Assembly (NCBI GenBank): GCA_041738345.1
Contig: JBGSPX010000041.1
Location: forward strand, 1 to 44,442
Length of the DNA: 44,442 nt
Reading direction: 5' to 3'
Source of the DNA: Proteocatella sp041738345
Lineage (GTDB): Bacteria; Bacillota; Clostridia; Peptostreptococcales; Filifactoraceae
Made by a program: the position numbers and the translations under genes. Shown here piece after piece: positions 34,006-42,696 of this stretch (position 1 is the first letter of the stretch; the number at the start of each line of letters is the position of its first letter). The notes under the pieces were generated by a model. The model was given only the letters and a program-made list of their open reading frames with translations. It was not told where the DNA came from and did no database searches.

Positions 34006-34431
34006 CTATTTTAATTTTAATAGATTCTTTGGAGAAAAACCTGCAAGAAGAAGCTCGTCTAATTTATAAACTACATATTCCTCTTTACTTTTTCCGACAA
34101 TAACTTCAAATGTTGTCGGATCACAAAATTCCATCATTACCTGTCTACAAACTCCGCATGGAGATATCAGTTCCACTGGCATTTGTCCCTGTGGGCCTCC
34201 TACTACTGCAATTGCTGTAAACTCCATCTTACCTTCACTTACCGCTTTGAAAAAAGCAGTTCTTTCAGCACAATTTGTAGGGCTATAGGCTGCATTTTCG
34301 ATATTACACCCTGTTACTACACTTCCATCTTCACAAAGAAGTGCTGCACCTACAGCAAATTTTGAATACGGCACATATGCCATTTCTCTAGCTTTTAAAG
34401 CTTCTTCCACTAAATAACTATAATCTACCAT
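34006..34431 (-). CDS. cdd: Cytidine deaminase
   Basis: A 141-residue enzyme with both zinc-site motifs: NCAERTAFFKAV (about 53-64, with catalytic Glu after the Cys-Ala pair) and PCGVCRQVMMEF (about 92-103, two more zinc cysteines). The length fits the small tetrameric bacterial form. It deaminates cytidine and deoxycytidine to uridine forms that pdp can cleave. It starts 21 bp after deoD, in the deoC-deoD-cdd unit. No clear terminator is seen between it and the BMP gene. Confidence 0.96.
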   Translation of the reverse strand: MVDYSYLVEEALKAREMAYVPYSKFAVGAALLCEDGSVVTGCNIENAAYSPTNCAERTAFFKAVSEGKMEFTAIAVVGGPQGQMPVELISPCGVCRQVMMEFCDPTTFEVIVGKSKEEYVVYKLDELLLAGFSPKNLLKLK

Positions 34432-34452
34432 GGCAATGCCCCCTTAATATTT

Positions 34453-35166
34453 TTAAGCTATTTCAAGCGCTAATTCCATCATTTGAGTAAATGCATTTTG
34501 TCTTTCTTCTGCTGAGCTTGCTTCTCCAGTGAATGGACAATCTGATATTGTGCATATTGCAAGTGCATTTTTTCCAGCTCTTGCAGCATTCATATAAAGT
34601 GCTGCTGCTTCCATTTCAACTGCAAGTACTCCCATTTTTTGCCACTCTATTAATCTTGGCTGATCATCATAGAAAGTATCAGATGAATATATATTTCCAA
34701 CTTTGTAAGTAAGTTTAAGTTCTTCAGCCTTATCAGCAGCTTTCTTTAAAAGTTCATAGCTAGCTAGTGGTACAAAGTGACCTGGAAGTCCATACTGAGC
34801 TACAAAGTTTGAATTTGTGCACGCACCCATTCCTATAACTATATCTTTTATTTTTAAATCTGGATGTATAGCTCCTGCTGAACCTATTCTTATTATGTTT
34901 TTAACATCATAGAAATTGTATAACTCATAAGAATATATTCCTATCGATGGCATTCCCATTCCACTTGCCATTACTGATACACGTTTACCTTTATAGTATC
35001 CTGTATATCCATGGATTCCTCTTATATTATTTACCATCACTGCATTTTCTAAAAAATTCTCTGCTATAAACTTTGCTCTTAATGGATCTCCCGGCATTAA
35101 AACAGTTTCTGCAAAATCACCCGCTTTTGCTGTTATGTGTGGAGTTGGTATATTGTTGTTACTCAT
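34453..35166 (-). CDS. deoD: Purine-nucleoside phosphorylase
   Basis: I choose the ATG at 35164-35166 (protein begins MSNNNIPTPH) because GAGGTG lies 6 bp upstream; an in-frame GTG 3 codons earlier is part of that site. The 237-residue hexameric-type enzyme has VLMPGDPLRAKFIAENFLE (about 22-40), SDTFYDDQP (about 153-161) and the nucleoside-site AVEMEAAALY (about 175-184). It splits purine nucleosides with phosphate. It lies between deoC and cdd. Confidence 0.96.
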   Translation of the reverse strand: MSNNNIPTPHITAKAGDFAETVLMPGDPLRAKFIAENFLENAVMVNNIRGIHGYTGYYKGKRVSVMASGMGMPSIGIYSYELYNFYDVKNIIRIGSAGAIHPDLKIKDIVIGMGACTNSNFVAQYGLPGHFVPLASYELLKKAADKAEELKLTYKVGNIYSSDTFYDDQPRLIEWQKMGVLAVEMEAAALYMNAARAGKNALAICTISDCPFTGEASSAEERQNAFTQMMELALEIA

Positions 35167-35190
35167 AATCTTCACCTCTTCTTAAAATTT

Positions 35191-35862
35191 TTAATAAGTT
35201 CCTTTTTCTACTGCTTCATTTTTTATAAGCTTAACTACTTTACTAGTTCCTAGTCTGTCTGCTCCAAGTGCTACAAAGTCTTTTGCGTCTTGAAGAGTAC
35301 TGATTCCACCAGCGGCTTTTATCTTTACATTACTACCTACATGCTTTTTAAAAAGCGCTATATCTTCTTTGGTTGCGCCACCTGTACTAAATCCTGTTGA
35401 TGTCTTTATATAATCTGCACCTGATTTTGTAACCAGTTCGCACATTTTTATCTTTTCTTCGTCTGTAAGCAGGCAGGTTTCTATTATAACTTTTAGTACC
35501 TTATCTTTACAAGCTTTTTTTATTTGAATTATTTCGTCAACTATCTCATCATATCTTTTGTCTTTTAAATCTCCGATATTTATAACCATATCTATTTCAT
35601 CTGCACCGTTTTTTATAGCATCTTCTGTTTCAAAAACTTTTACAGCTGAAGTCATATAGCCGTTTGGAAAACCTATAACTGTACATATAGCTAGTTTTCC
35701 CTCTACATATTCTTTTGCTCTTTTCACAAAACTTGGTGGTATACATGCACTTGCTACTCCATATTGCATTGCATCATCACAGATTTCTTTTATCTGATTC
35801 CAAGTAGAAGTCTGTGCTAATAAAGTATGGTCCACTTTGCTTAAAATATCATTAAATTCCAT
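35191..35862 (-). CDS. deoC: Deoxyribose-phosphate aldolase
   Basis: A 223-residue TIM-barrel aldolase. The Schiff-base lysine is Lys153 in YIKTSTGFSTGGAT, and the proton-relay lysine is Lys182 in KIKAAGGIS. It cleaves 2-deoxyribose 5-phosphate to acetaldehyde and glyceraldehyde 3-phosphate, feeding deoxynucleoside sugars to glycolysis. First gene of the salvage cluster. The mutase needed between the phosphorylases and this enzyme is not encoded in the window. Confidence 0.96.
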   Translation of the reverse strand: MEFNDILSKVDHTLLAQTSTWNQIKEICDDAMQYGVASACIPPSFVKRAKEYVEGKLAICTVIGFPNGYMTSAVKVFETEDAIKNGADEIDMVINIGDLKDKRYDEIVDEIIQIKKACKDKVLKVIIETCLLTDEEKIKMCELVTKSGADYIKTSTGFSTGGATKEDIALFKKHVGSNVKIKAAGGISTLQDAKDFVALGADRLGTSKVVKLIKNEAVEKGTY

Positions 35863-35885
35863 GTTTAATGCTCCTTTTTAGTTAA

Positions 35886-35974
35886 ATCAAACGTTTCACA
35901 AGTTTATGATAACGTTTTTTCGCTTGTCGCTTCGATCACCTTATAATATTACCAAAAAGCCCGTATTTTATCAA
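35886..35974 (-). promoter_or_regulatory. deoC operon promoter with two AACGTT-centred sites
   Basis: TTGATA (35969-35974) and TAATAT (35946-35951) are spaced 17 bp apart on the minus strand. Downstream of the start lie two related sites, AAAAAACGTTATCA (35907-35920) and GTGAAACGTTTGATT (35885-35899), 22 bp apart. The first matches the catabolite-response consensus TGNAARCGNWWNCA at 12 of 14 positions. CcpA or a DeoR-type repressor are the likely binders. Confidence 0.55.
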
Positions 35975-36056
35975 GTTAAAATAATTCTCAATGTTCGAAT
36001 TAAATATAACAACTTTTTATTAAACTCAAACATTTATTAAGCCTAATTATTATATA

Positions 36057-36065
36057 TGATATAAT
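36057..36065 (+). promoter_or_regulatory. Extended -10 promoter of the two-component operon
   Basis: TGATATAAT, a perfect extended -10, lies 32 bp before the kinase ATG. No good -35 box is present. The same 9-base element precedes the chemoreceptor leader and the KAP NTPase gene. Confidence 0.5.
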
Positions 36066-36096
36066 AATATTATAAAACATTTATGAGGTTAATCAT

Positions 36097-37839
36097 ATGA
36101 AAAATAATTTAAAACCCGATACCAAAGCAAATCATATCAATTTGAGTAAAAAAAGTATCTTTATTTTTTTATCAATAATAATACTCTTCCTTTCATCATT
36201 TTACTACGTTTACATATATACCCCTAAATTCAATACAAGTTTACATTTTTCTGACTTAGAAGTTGAATATCTAAAAAATACCGATAAGATTCTCTATACC
36301 GCTGACCAAAATGCCCCACCGCTTAGATTTGTAGATAAATCTGACGGACAATACAAAGGCGTTGTTATAGACTATATTTCTCAACTTTCACTTGAAATTG
36401 GTCTTAATATAGATACAAAACCAATGTTGTGGGAAAATGCACTAAGTAGCTTAAAATCATCCCAAAGTCAAATGTGTGATGTATTTATAAATGAAGAAAG
36501 AGCAGAGTATTTTATTTTTACAAAACCTATATATAATCTAAGAGGTGCGGTTGCTGTAAACAACTCATATAGTGGCAGTTTAAAAGAATTGTTCTCAAAA
36601 GATATACGCTTAGCTACCCAAAAAGGCGATTATCTTAATTTTTATATGATAAAAAATCATCCTAATGTAAAGCTTGTGTATACTCCAGATGTAGAAACTG
36701 CAATGGAACTTCTTAATAAGGGAATTGTTGATGCTGCCGCTGGTGACGAGCCTGTTGTATCTTATTTTCACGATCCTGTAAAATACCCAAATATAAAAAT
36801 ATTAGATGATGCGCTTTATGAAAATCCAGTAGTATTTGCACTTCCAAAAAATGAAACTGTACTGCTTTCAATTTTAAACAAAGGCATAGATGCTATTAAT
36901 GCTAAAAATCAGCTCGAAAAAATCCAACAAAAGTGGTTTGGAATATCAACTCCTATAACTTACGTTTCTGATGAAAATCAGCTAAGTACATATGCGCTGT
37001 TAGCCCTAATACCATTTATAATCCTTTCAATTGCAGTAATGTATATGAATGCTTCTTTAAAAAAGCAAGTTGTTAACTATGCAAAAAAAGAACAATTTCA
37101 CGAGAGGCTTTCACTTCAATCCAACAAAATGGCTGCTATAGGAGAACTTGCTTCAGGTATAGCTCACGAAATAAGAAATCCTTTAGGTATAATAAGAACC
37201 CAGAGCTTTATAATTAAAAACAGTTCTGAGGTTTGCGAAAACACCTTGAAATCACTTGAATATATAGATAGTTCCGTAGAAAGAGCAAGCAACATAATAG
37301 ATAATCTACTCAATTTTTCTAAAATTTCAGGAGAAGAAAGAGAAAATACCAATATAAAAACCTTCATAGAAAATATACTTTCACTTGAAAACAAACTGAT
37401 TACTCAAAGAAATATCTCACTTGAGCTTAATTGTAACCCATATACAATAGTTTCTATAAATCAAGAAGCTATGAAACATATAATCATAAATTTACTTTCA
37501 AATGCTATAGATGCTCTAGCCTTATACGATAATGCTGGAAATTATATAAAAAATATAAATGAAAACCCTAAAATTACTATAGATATATTTATAGATAAAG
37601 AAGATAAATCCTTGCGAATCGACTTTACTGATAATGGTGTTGGCATAAAAAAAGAAAATTTTGAACAAATATTTAATCCTTTTTTTACTACCAAAGGCCC
37701 TAATAAAGGCACTGGACTTGGACTTTATATAATATACAATGAAATAAATAAATTAAATGGAAAAATATGGGTTGAAAGTGAATTAGAAAAATACACCAAA
37801 TTCGCTTTAAGTATTCCTTTAAATCAAACCAATTTATAA
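36097..37839 (+). CDS. Sensor histidine kinase with periplasmic solute-binding domain
   Basis: A 580-residue membrane kinase. A first helix (about 25-45) leads to an extracellular SBP family 3 domain (about 60-280): NTDKILYTADQNAPPLRF, then GIVDAAAGDEPVVSY and LEKIQQKWFG. A second helix is at about 300-320. The phospho-acceptor is His357 in SGIAHEIRNPLG; the ATPase has N-box INLLSNAIDALAL, G1 DNGVGI, FNPFFTTKGPNKGTGLGLY. There is no PAS or HAMP domain. Sensor domains of this type bind amino acids or related solutes. GAGGTT precedes the ATG. Its partner regulator follows after 24 bp. Confidence 0.92.
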   Translation: MKNNLKPDTKANHINLSKKSIFIFLSIIILFLSSFYYVYIYTPKFNTSLHFSDLEVEYLKNTDKILYTADQNAPPLRFVDKSDGQYKGVVIDYISQLSLEIGLNIDTKPMLWENALSSLKSSQSQMCDVFINEERAEYFIFTKPIYNLRGAVAVNNSYSGSLKELFSKDIRLATQKGDYLNFYMIKNHPNVKLVYTPDVETAMELLNKGIVDAAAGDEPVVSYFHDPVKYPNIKILDDALYENPVVFALPKNETVLLSILNKGIDAINAKNQLEKIQQKWFGISTPITYVSDENQLSTYALLALIPFIILSIAVMYMNASLKKQVVNYAKKEQFHERLSLQSNKMAAIGELASGIAHEIRNPLGIIRTQSFIIKNSSEVCENTLKSLEYIDSSVERASNIIDNLLNFSKISGEERENTNIKTFIENILSLENKLITQRNISLELNCNPYTIVSINQEAMKHIIINLLSNAIDALALYDNAGNYIKNINENPKITIDIFIDKEDKSLRIDFTDNGVGIKKENFEQIFNPFFTTKGPNKGTGLGLYIIYNEINKLNGKIWVESELEKYTKFALSIPLNQTNL

Positions 37840-37863
37840 TAAAAATAATTAGGATGTGATAAT

Positions 37864-39255
37864 ATGAGCAAAATGAAAATTCTTGTCGTAGATGATGAAA
37901 AAGACTATAGAGAAACCTTTAAGATGCTTCTTGAAAGCAAAAACTTCATAGTAGCAACCGCTGAAAGTGCTGATATAGCCTTAGAAAAAATGCATAATGA
38001 ATACTTTCCACTTGTACTTTCCGATGTTATAATGCCCGGTACTGATGGTATTGAATTTCTTATAAAAGCCAAACAAGAAATATTAAAACCCTTTGAACTC
38101 ATTTTAGTTACAGGTTATGGGAATGTTCAAACAGCTATTTCCGCAATCAAAAATGGTGCGTTTGGATTTTTTATAAAAAGCCATAATCCAGAAGAACTTA
38201 TAATTGAAATCGAAAAAGCCCGTCGCTCAATAGAGATGAAAAATAAACTCTCTATATATGAACAAAAAAACAATACTGAATCATATCTTAGTAGTAGTAA
38301 AAATCTAAAGATGAATAGATTATTAGAACTTGCTAAAACCATAGCTCCTTCAGATTCAAATATCCTTATAACTGGTGAATCTGGAGTCGGCAAAGAAATC
38401 ATCGCAAAGCTTATTCATGAAAACAGTAATCGCTCAAATATGCCATTTATAACTATAAACTGTCAAGCATTTTCAGATAACATGATTGAATCTGAGCTTT
38501 TTGGGCATGAAAAAGGAGCTTTCACAGGTGCCCTTGATAAACGTATAGGAAGATTTGAAGAAGCTAATGGTGGTACAATTTTTCTCGATGAGATAGGTGA
38601 GCTTTCTGCAAATACTCAAGTAAAACTTCTTCGTGTACTTGAAAATCGAACTATCGAAAGAATCGGTTCAAATAAAAGTATATCAGTAAATTTTAGACTT
38701 ATTTCTGCTACAAATAAGGATATTTATCCAGAAACTCAGGATTTTTTTAGAGAAGATTTATTTTATAGAATAAACACTATAGAACTAAAAGTGCCTCCAC
38801 TTAGAGAACGAAAAGAAGACCTTGAGGATTTGATATTTTTCTTTTTAAATCACTTCAAAGAAAATACAAAAAAGCATATTGACTCCATAGCCCCTACTAC
38901 AATGGATTTTCTAAAAACTTACGATTATCCAGGAAATATAAGAGAACTTAAAAATATAATAGAAAGACTCGTAGTTACTTCAAAAAACAACATTTTAAGT
39001 ATAGAAAAAAATGAGTTTTTTGAAAATCTGTCTTTTTCAAATCAAGCTGAAAATCTAGGAGCTTCTTTTGAAAGCTTTGTATTTAAAAATGAAAATCTTA
39101 TGACTTATGCTGAGGCAAAATCTACTTTTGAAAAATATTATTTTGAAAAAGCACTTGAGACTTTTGATGGCAATATTACTAAAGCAGCTGAATATATTGG
39201 ACTAAGTCGCAGACAACTCTTTAATAAAATTACTGAATTTGAGTTAAAGAAATAA
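37864..39255 (+). CDS. NtrC-family sigma-54-dependent response regulator
   Basis: A 463-residue activator with three domains: receiver (1-120, phospho-acceptor Asp54 in LSDVIMPGTDG), AAA+ ATPase (about 145-380, Walker A GESGVGKE, sigma-54 contact loop ELFGHEKGAFTGA, Walker B GGTIFLDEIGEL) and a C-terminal Fis-type helix-turn-helix (GNITKAAEYIGLSRRQLFNK). It should be phosphorylated by the kinase encoded just upstream and switch on sigma-54 promoters. I found no convincing TGGCAC-N5-TTGC promoter in the window, so its target probably lies outside. Confidence 0.95.
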   Translation: MSKMKILVVDDEKDYRETFKMLLESKNFIVATAESADIALEKMHNEYFPLVLSDVIMPGTDGIEFLIKAKQEILKPFELILVTGYGNVQTAISAIKNGAFGFFIKSHNPEELIIEIEKARRSIEMKNKLSIYEQKNNTESYLSSSKNLKMNRLLELAKTIAPSDSNILITGESGVGKEIIAKLIHENSNRSNMPFITINCQAFSDNMIESELFGHEKGAFTGALDKRIGRFEEANGGTIFLDEIGELSANTQVKLLRVLENRTIERIGSNKSISVNFRLISATNKDIYPETQDFFREDLFYRINTIELKVPPLRERKEDLEDLIFFFLNHFKENTKKHIDSIAPTTMDFLKTYDYPGNIRELKNIIERLVVTSKNNILSIEKNEFFENLSFSNQAENLGASFESFVFKNENLMTYAEAKSTFEKYYFEKALETFDGNITKAAEYIGLSRRQLFNKITEFELKK

Positions 39256-39370
39256 AAAAATAATTGAAAAAAATTTAAAAAAGGCGGCAGCCTAACGCAG
39301 GGAGAAAAAATATATCATAAAATCAATTCAAAAGAATATATAATAAAATATGTAATAATTTAAATTTTAG

Positions 39371-39457
39371 GCATATATTTCCCCTCATTAGGGCTTCGCC
39401 TAGATATTCCATTCTGGAACTATCTCGGCTGCAGAATTCATTCGGGTAAATATATGC
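39371..39457. repeat. Long palindromic element with internal hairpins
   Basis: GCATATATTTCCC (39371-39383) pairs with GGGTAAATATATGC (39444-39457) apart from one extra T. Inside are two smaller hairpins: AGGGCTTCGCCT (39390-39401) and GATATTCC-ATTCT-GGAACTATC (39403-39424). This could fold as a branched RNA of about 90 nt or a DNA cruciform. It lies in the 275-bp gap between the NtrC-like gene and the KAP gene; no protein is evident in the gap. Confidence 0.55.
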
Positions 39458-39505
39458 ACTACAATTTATTTATACTTTTTGCTGTTTTTGATACTGTTTT
39501 ATTAA

Positions 39506-39525
39506 TTTAAGGCGATAAGCCTAAA
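39506..39525 (-). terminator. Weak stem-loop after the KAP NTPase gene
   Basis: On the minus strand TTTAGGC and GCCTTAAA pair around a short loop 7 bp past the stop codon. The following bases are AT-rich but not a clean U-run. Confidence 0.4.
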
Positions 39526-39531
39526 ATGAAA

Positions 39532-42500
39532 CTACATTTCTTCACTTTTGTTTATTCTATCTAGATGCCAAAGTAAACTTTGCCTATAACCTTTAGCATA
39601 TCCTTTATTTACTTTTTCATGTTCTGAAATTAAGTTTTGTAACTCATCAATCTGTTTTTTATTTATATAGATTCTACTGTCCAATTTAATTCTATCGTAA
39701 AAGTCTCTTATTTCTAAAGGTGTAATTTGCTTGTTTCTACACTTGTTTATAAAGTTCTGAACTAAATTATTATTATTAATTTCTATTTTCTTAGATTTTG
39801 AAAGAAGTTTTTTTGATATTTTCAAAAAATATTCTATATCTTCTATTGAATCTATACTTAATTTCAAATCATCTTTAACATCTTTATATTTTAATATATC
39901 CTTATTTTTTAAATATAACTCTACGGCATCTAATAAACTATATAGTTTTTCAAATTCATTTTCAATCTTATTGTTAATTTTCAACACATCTATATCTTCA
40001 ATATTTTTTAATATCGTATTTACCCAATCTCCTACAATACATTCTATATCTTTAAAATCTGATTTTGATTCAAGAAAATTCATATCATCTAAAATTTTTC
40101 TTTTGCAATCCCCTTCTATACTTGGTATATAAAATATAACTGAACTAGCAATTCTTAATCTATATGAAATAAAATATATTGCAAATACTTTCATTTTATT
40201 TTCAATAGTTTCACTATTGATAGACAGTTTATTAACAATAAAATCATCTTCGAAAAATATATTATATATAGATTTCATAATATAGATATTGGTTCCTAAA
40301 TTCAATATAAAATTTGTATTGTAGAATTCTTTTGAATTTCTATTAAAATCATTATATGAATTATTAAATAGTTCTTTTTCGATTTCCTCTAAAATTTTAT
40401 CCAACTTAAAAGGCTCACGTTCTATATTATTTTTTAAACATTTAAAAATATCTTCTATATAATTTGAATACTTTTCATTTTCTTCTAAATTAAATCCTTT
40501 ACTATTTTTAATAATATTATTTACTATATCAAACCATACATCTTCTTTAATAATTTTTTCCCATTCTTTATTTTCGACATAATCTAATAACTTCTGTTCT
40601 TTATTCGTAAAAGTATCAGGAGTTATCTCTTCATTTTTTATTAAATTATCTATAAATTTTTTCTTTTTGCTTAAAAAGTATTCATTAGCATAAACAATAT
40701 ATGAACGTTTAAGGTTGGGGTCTATATTTACTCCATCAAGCTCTTCTATCATCTCTTTTAATAATTTTTTTTTAGTATTATTACCATGTTCAAACTTTTC
40801 CAAAAAATAATCAATACCAAACAATTCAATCAAATATGATTTTTCCGAAATATACTCAAATATATATGCTAAAGAAAATATTAATTTTGAAGCATTTATT
40901 TGTTCTAGATATTCTCTATTTTTATTATCTTTATCGTTTCCAAATTTTTCAAAATTAAGAATCAAGTCATTTTGATAATTTAAATATGAATTATATAGTT
41001 TAATAAGTTTTCTCGGATTATTTATAGAAGCTTTAAATTCATGCTTAACTTCCTTTAAGTTCTCTACCACATTTTCTTCATGTTCTCTTTTTTGAGCTTC
41101 TTTTATTTTTTCATCCCAATTTTTTATAATTTTGTTTATTACTTCGTTTAATGTTAAAAATCCCAATTCATTGTTAAGAATTTTTTCTGTTTTTTCCATT
41201 GCTTCTAAAATACCTTCATACTCTGTTGTATTTACACTCACTGTATAATTAAAAAATTTATCTAAAAAATCATCCATAGTACTATTATTATCATTTAAAA
41301 TACATTCTTTAAGAGCTTCTTCATCTGAAATAAATATAGTTATGCAGTTGTTCATAGTTGCTATTTCTTTTATAAAAAATATAAACTGCTTTACTTTTTC
41401 TTTTTCGCAGCGTTCTATATCATCAACAACAATAATTATTTTATCCTTACCTAAAACATCTTTTATTGATTTTTCTAATTCTTCTTTTTTTCCTCTATAA
41501 TCTTTGTTTTCTGAGTAGAAAAACCTTGTAAATAAATTCCCAAATGATTCAGTTGTAACTATCCCTAATGCTGATGAAACAAATTCTCTATATTCGCTTG
41601 CAATTCCAGTATATGAGCCTCTTTCTTTTAAACATCTTCTTATAAAATCGAAAAAATAGTTGAATAGCGATTCTAAAGAATCTATTTCTAGTGCATTTAT
41701 TCTAAGTTCTTCATATTTTGAATCTTTTTTTAGTTTCTGAATAGCGCCATTTACAACTGAAGTTTTACCTATTCCCCAATCTCCTTTTACTAAAATTGAA
41801 ATTCCTCCACAATTACTATTTCTTTCAATAATATTTTTTAATGCATCAGCTTTTCCCTGATGACTTTTACATAAGTCATCATAATTTTTAATAGGGTTAT
41901 ATTGATTACGCTTTTCTACTTGTTCATTTTCTATAATTTTATCTTTTATATCAACTAAAAAAATTAGCATCGAAAATACGGCTAATAATATATATCCTAC
42001 CCAATTATACTTATATCCCAGTTCAATTTGATGTGTTACTGCATATGAAAATGCTGATATATATACCAGTAGTACAATTGGTTTTTTCAAAAATTCAAAG
42101 TAAGCATTTTTATTTTTGTTAACCAAAAATATATACATGAATGCAAAAAACATAATCAATACTACTAATAATTCTATCTTTAGATAAGCATTTGCTAGTT
42201 TTACAATTATATTTGCTCTGTCGCCTAAGTATTTTTCGCCTTTAAGAAAATATGATAATAAGAAAATCATTCCATAGGATGTTACACTTAAAAATGTATA
42301 TCTCCATATATTCCTATTTTCAAAAAACGACAATATCTTTTTTATAAATTTAAAATTTTTTATTGATATTTTAAAGTCCTCTACCGATTTTTCTATATAT
42401 CCAGAAATAGTAATATTTTGTTTTATAAGATTGCGTAGTACTCTTAAAATAAAACGTATGAGTAAAATTACTAAAAAAATAAAAAATACAATCAGTGATG

Positions 42501-42558
42501 GCATTATTTGATAGTTATTAATATGTAAAAATGGAAATTCAAAATATATCTGATTCAT
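39532..42558 (-). CDS. Membrane-anchored KAP-family P-loop NTPase
   Basis: A 1008-residue protein. The first 225 residues hold about five membrane helices (about 18-40, 85-105, 125-147, 160-178, 187-205). A KAP-type NTPase follows: NPIKNYDDLCKSHQGKADAL, Walker A KGDWGIGKTS (about 256-265) and Walker B KIIIVVDDIERC (about 371-382), then a sensor region SDEEAL. The remaining 500 residues are helical, Asn/Lys/Glu/Ile-rich and unrecognised. KAP NTPases are often membrane-bound and some act in phage defence. The gene stands alone, with AAGGGGG before its ATG and short repeats on both sides. Its strong Asn/Ile bias suggests a lower GC content than its neighbours. Confidence 0.85.
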   Translation of the reverse strand: MNQIYFEFPFLHINNYQIMPSLIVFFIFLVILLIRFILRVLRNLIKQNITISGYIEKSVEDFKISIKNFKFIKKILSFFENRNIWRYTFLSVTSYGMIFLLSYFLKGEKYLGDRANIIVKLANAYLKIELLVVLIMFFAFMYIFLVNKNKNAYFEFLKKPIVLLVYISAFSYAVTHQIELGYKYNWVGYILLAVFSMLIFLVDIKDKIIENEQVEKRNQYNPIKNYDDLCKSHQGKADALKNIIERNSNCGGISILVKGDWGIGKTSVVNGAIQKLKKDSKYEELRINALEIDSLESLFNYFFDFIRRCLKERGSYTGIASEYREFVSSALGIVTTESFGNLFTRFFYSENKDYRGKKEELEKSIKDVLGKDKIIIVVDDIERCEKEKVKQFIFFIKEIATMNNCITIFISDEEALKECILNDNNSTMDDFLDKFFNYTVSVNTTEYEGILEAMEKTEKILNNELGFLTLNEVINKIIKNWDEKIKEAQKREHEENVVENLKEVKHEFKASINNPRKLIKLYNSYLNYQNDLILNFEKFGNDKDNKNREYLEQINASKLIFSLAYIFEYISEKSYLIELFGIDYFLEKFEHGNNTKKKLLKEMIEELDGVNIDPNLKRSYIVYANEYFLSKKKKFIDNLIKNEEITPDTFTNKEQKLLDYVENKEWEKIIKEDVWFDIVNNIIKNSKGFNLEENEKYSNYIEDIFKCLKNNIEREPFKLDKILEEIEKELFNNSYNDFNRNSKEFYNTNFILNLGTNIYIMKSIYNIFFEDDFIVNKLSINSETIENKMKVFAIYFISYRLRIASSVIFYIPSIEGDCKRKILDDMNFLESKSDFKDIECIVGDWVNTILKNIEDIDVLKINNKIENEFEKLYSLLDAVELYLKNKDILKYKDVKDDLKLSIDSIEDIEYFLKISKKLLSKSKKIEINNNNLVQNFINKCRNKQITPLEIRDFYDRIKLDSRIYINKKQIDELQNLISEHEKVNKGYAKGYRQSLLWHLDRINKSEEM

Positions 42559-42588
42559 AAGTACCCCCTTAAAATATAACTCAGTGAT

Positions 42589-42597
42589 ATTATATCA
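42589..42597 (-). promoter_or_regulatory. Extended -10 promoter of the KAP NTPase gene
   Basis: On the minus strand TGATATAAT is a perfect extended -10 lying 30 bp before the ATG; no good -35 box is present. It lies just downstream of the terminator of the antiporter gene, so the KAP gene is transcribed on its own. Confidence 0.5.
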
Positions 42598-42627
42598 TAT
42601 TTCCAAAATATTTATTATAGAGCAAAA

Positions 42628-42666
42628 AAATATACTTTAAGCTTCGTTTCGCCTAAAGTATATTTT
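42628..42666 (-). terminator. Terminator of the NhaC-type antiporter operon
   Basis: AAATATACTTTA (42628-42639) and TAAAGTATATTT (42654-42665) form a perfect 12-bp stem, followed on the minus strand by a run of seven T. It separates the antiporter operon from the KAP gene. Confidence 0.82.
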
Positions 42667-42672
42667 AAGTGG

Positions 42673-42683
42673 GGGTAAATATA
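42673..42683. repeat. 11-bp direct repeat flanking the KAP gene
   Basis: GGGTAAATATA occurs here and again at 39444-39454, in the same orientation, on either side of the KAP NTPase gene. Each copy is preceded by CGCCTA (42650-42655 and 39397-39402). The copies may be remnants of a duplicated insertion site. Confidence 0.4.
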
Positions 42684-42696
42684 ATTTTATATTGTG

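Noticed and set aside
37864..39255. Sigma-54 promoters at TGGCAC sequences near 5761, 14714 and 18023
   Set aside because: None is followed at the right distance by a GC-containing -12 element, and two lie inside genes.
39297..39340. Possible tRNA or small RNA in the GC-richer patch after the NtrC-like gene
   Set aside because: Only a short GGC-GGCA-GCC hairpin is visible; no cloverleaf or terminator follows.
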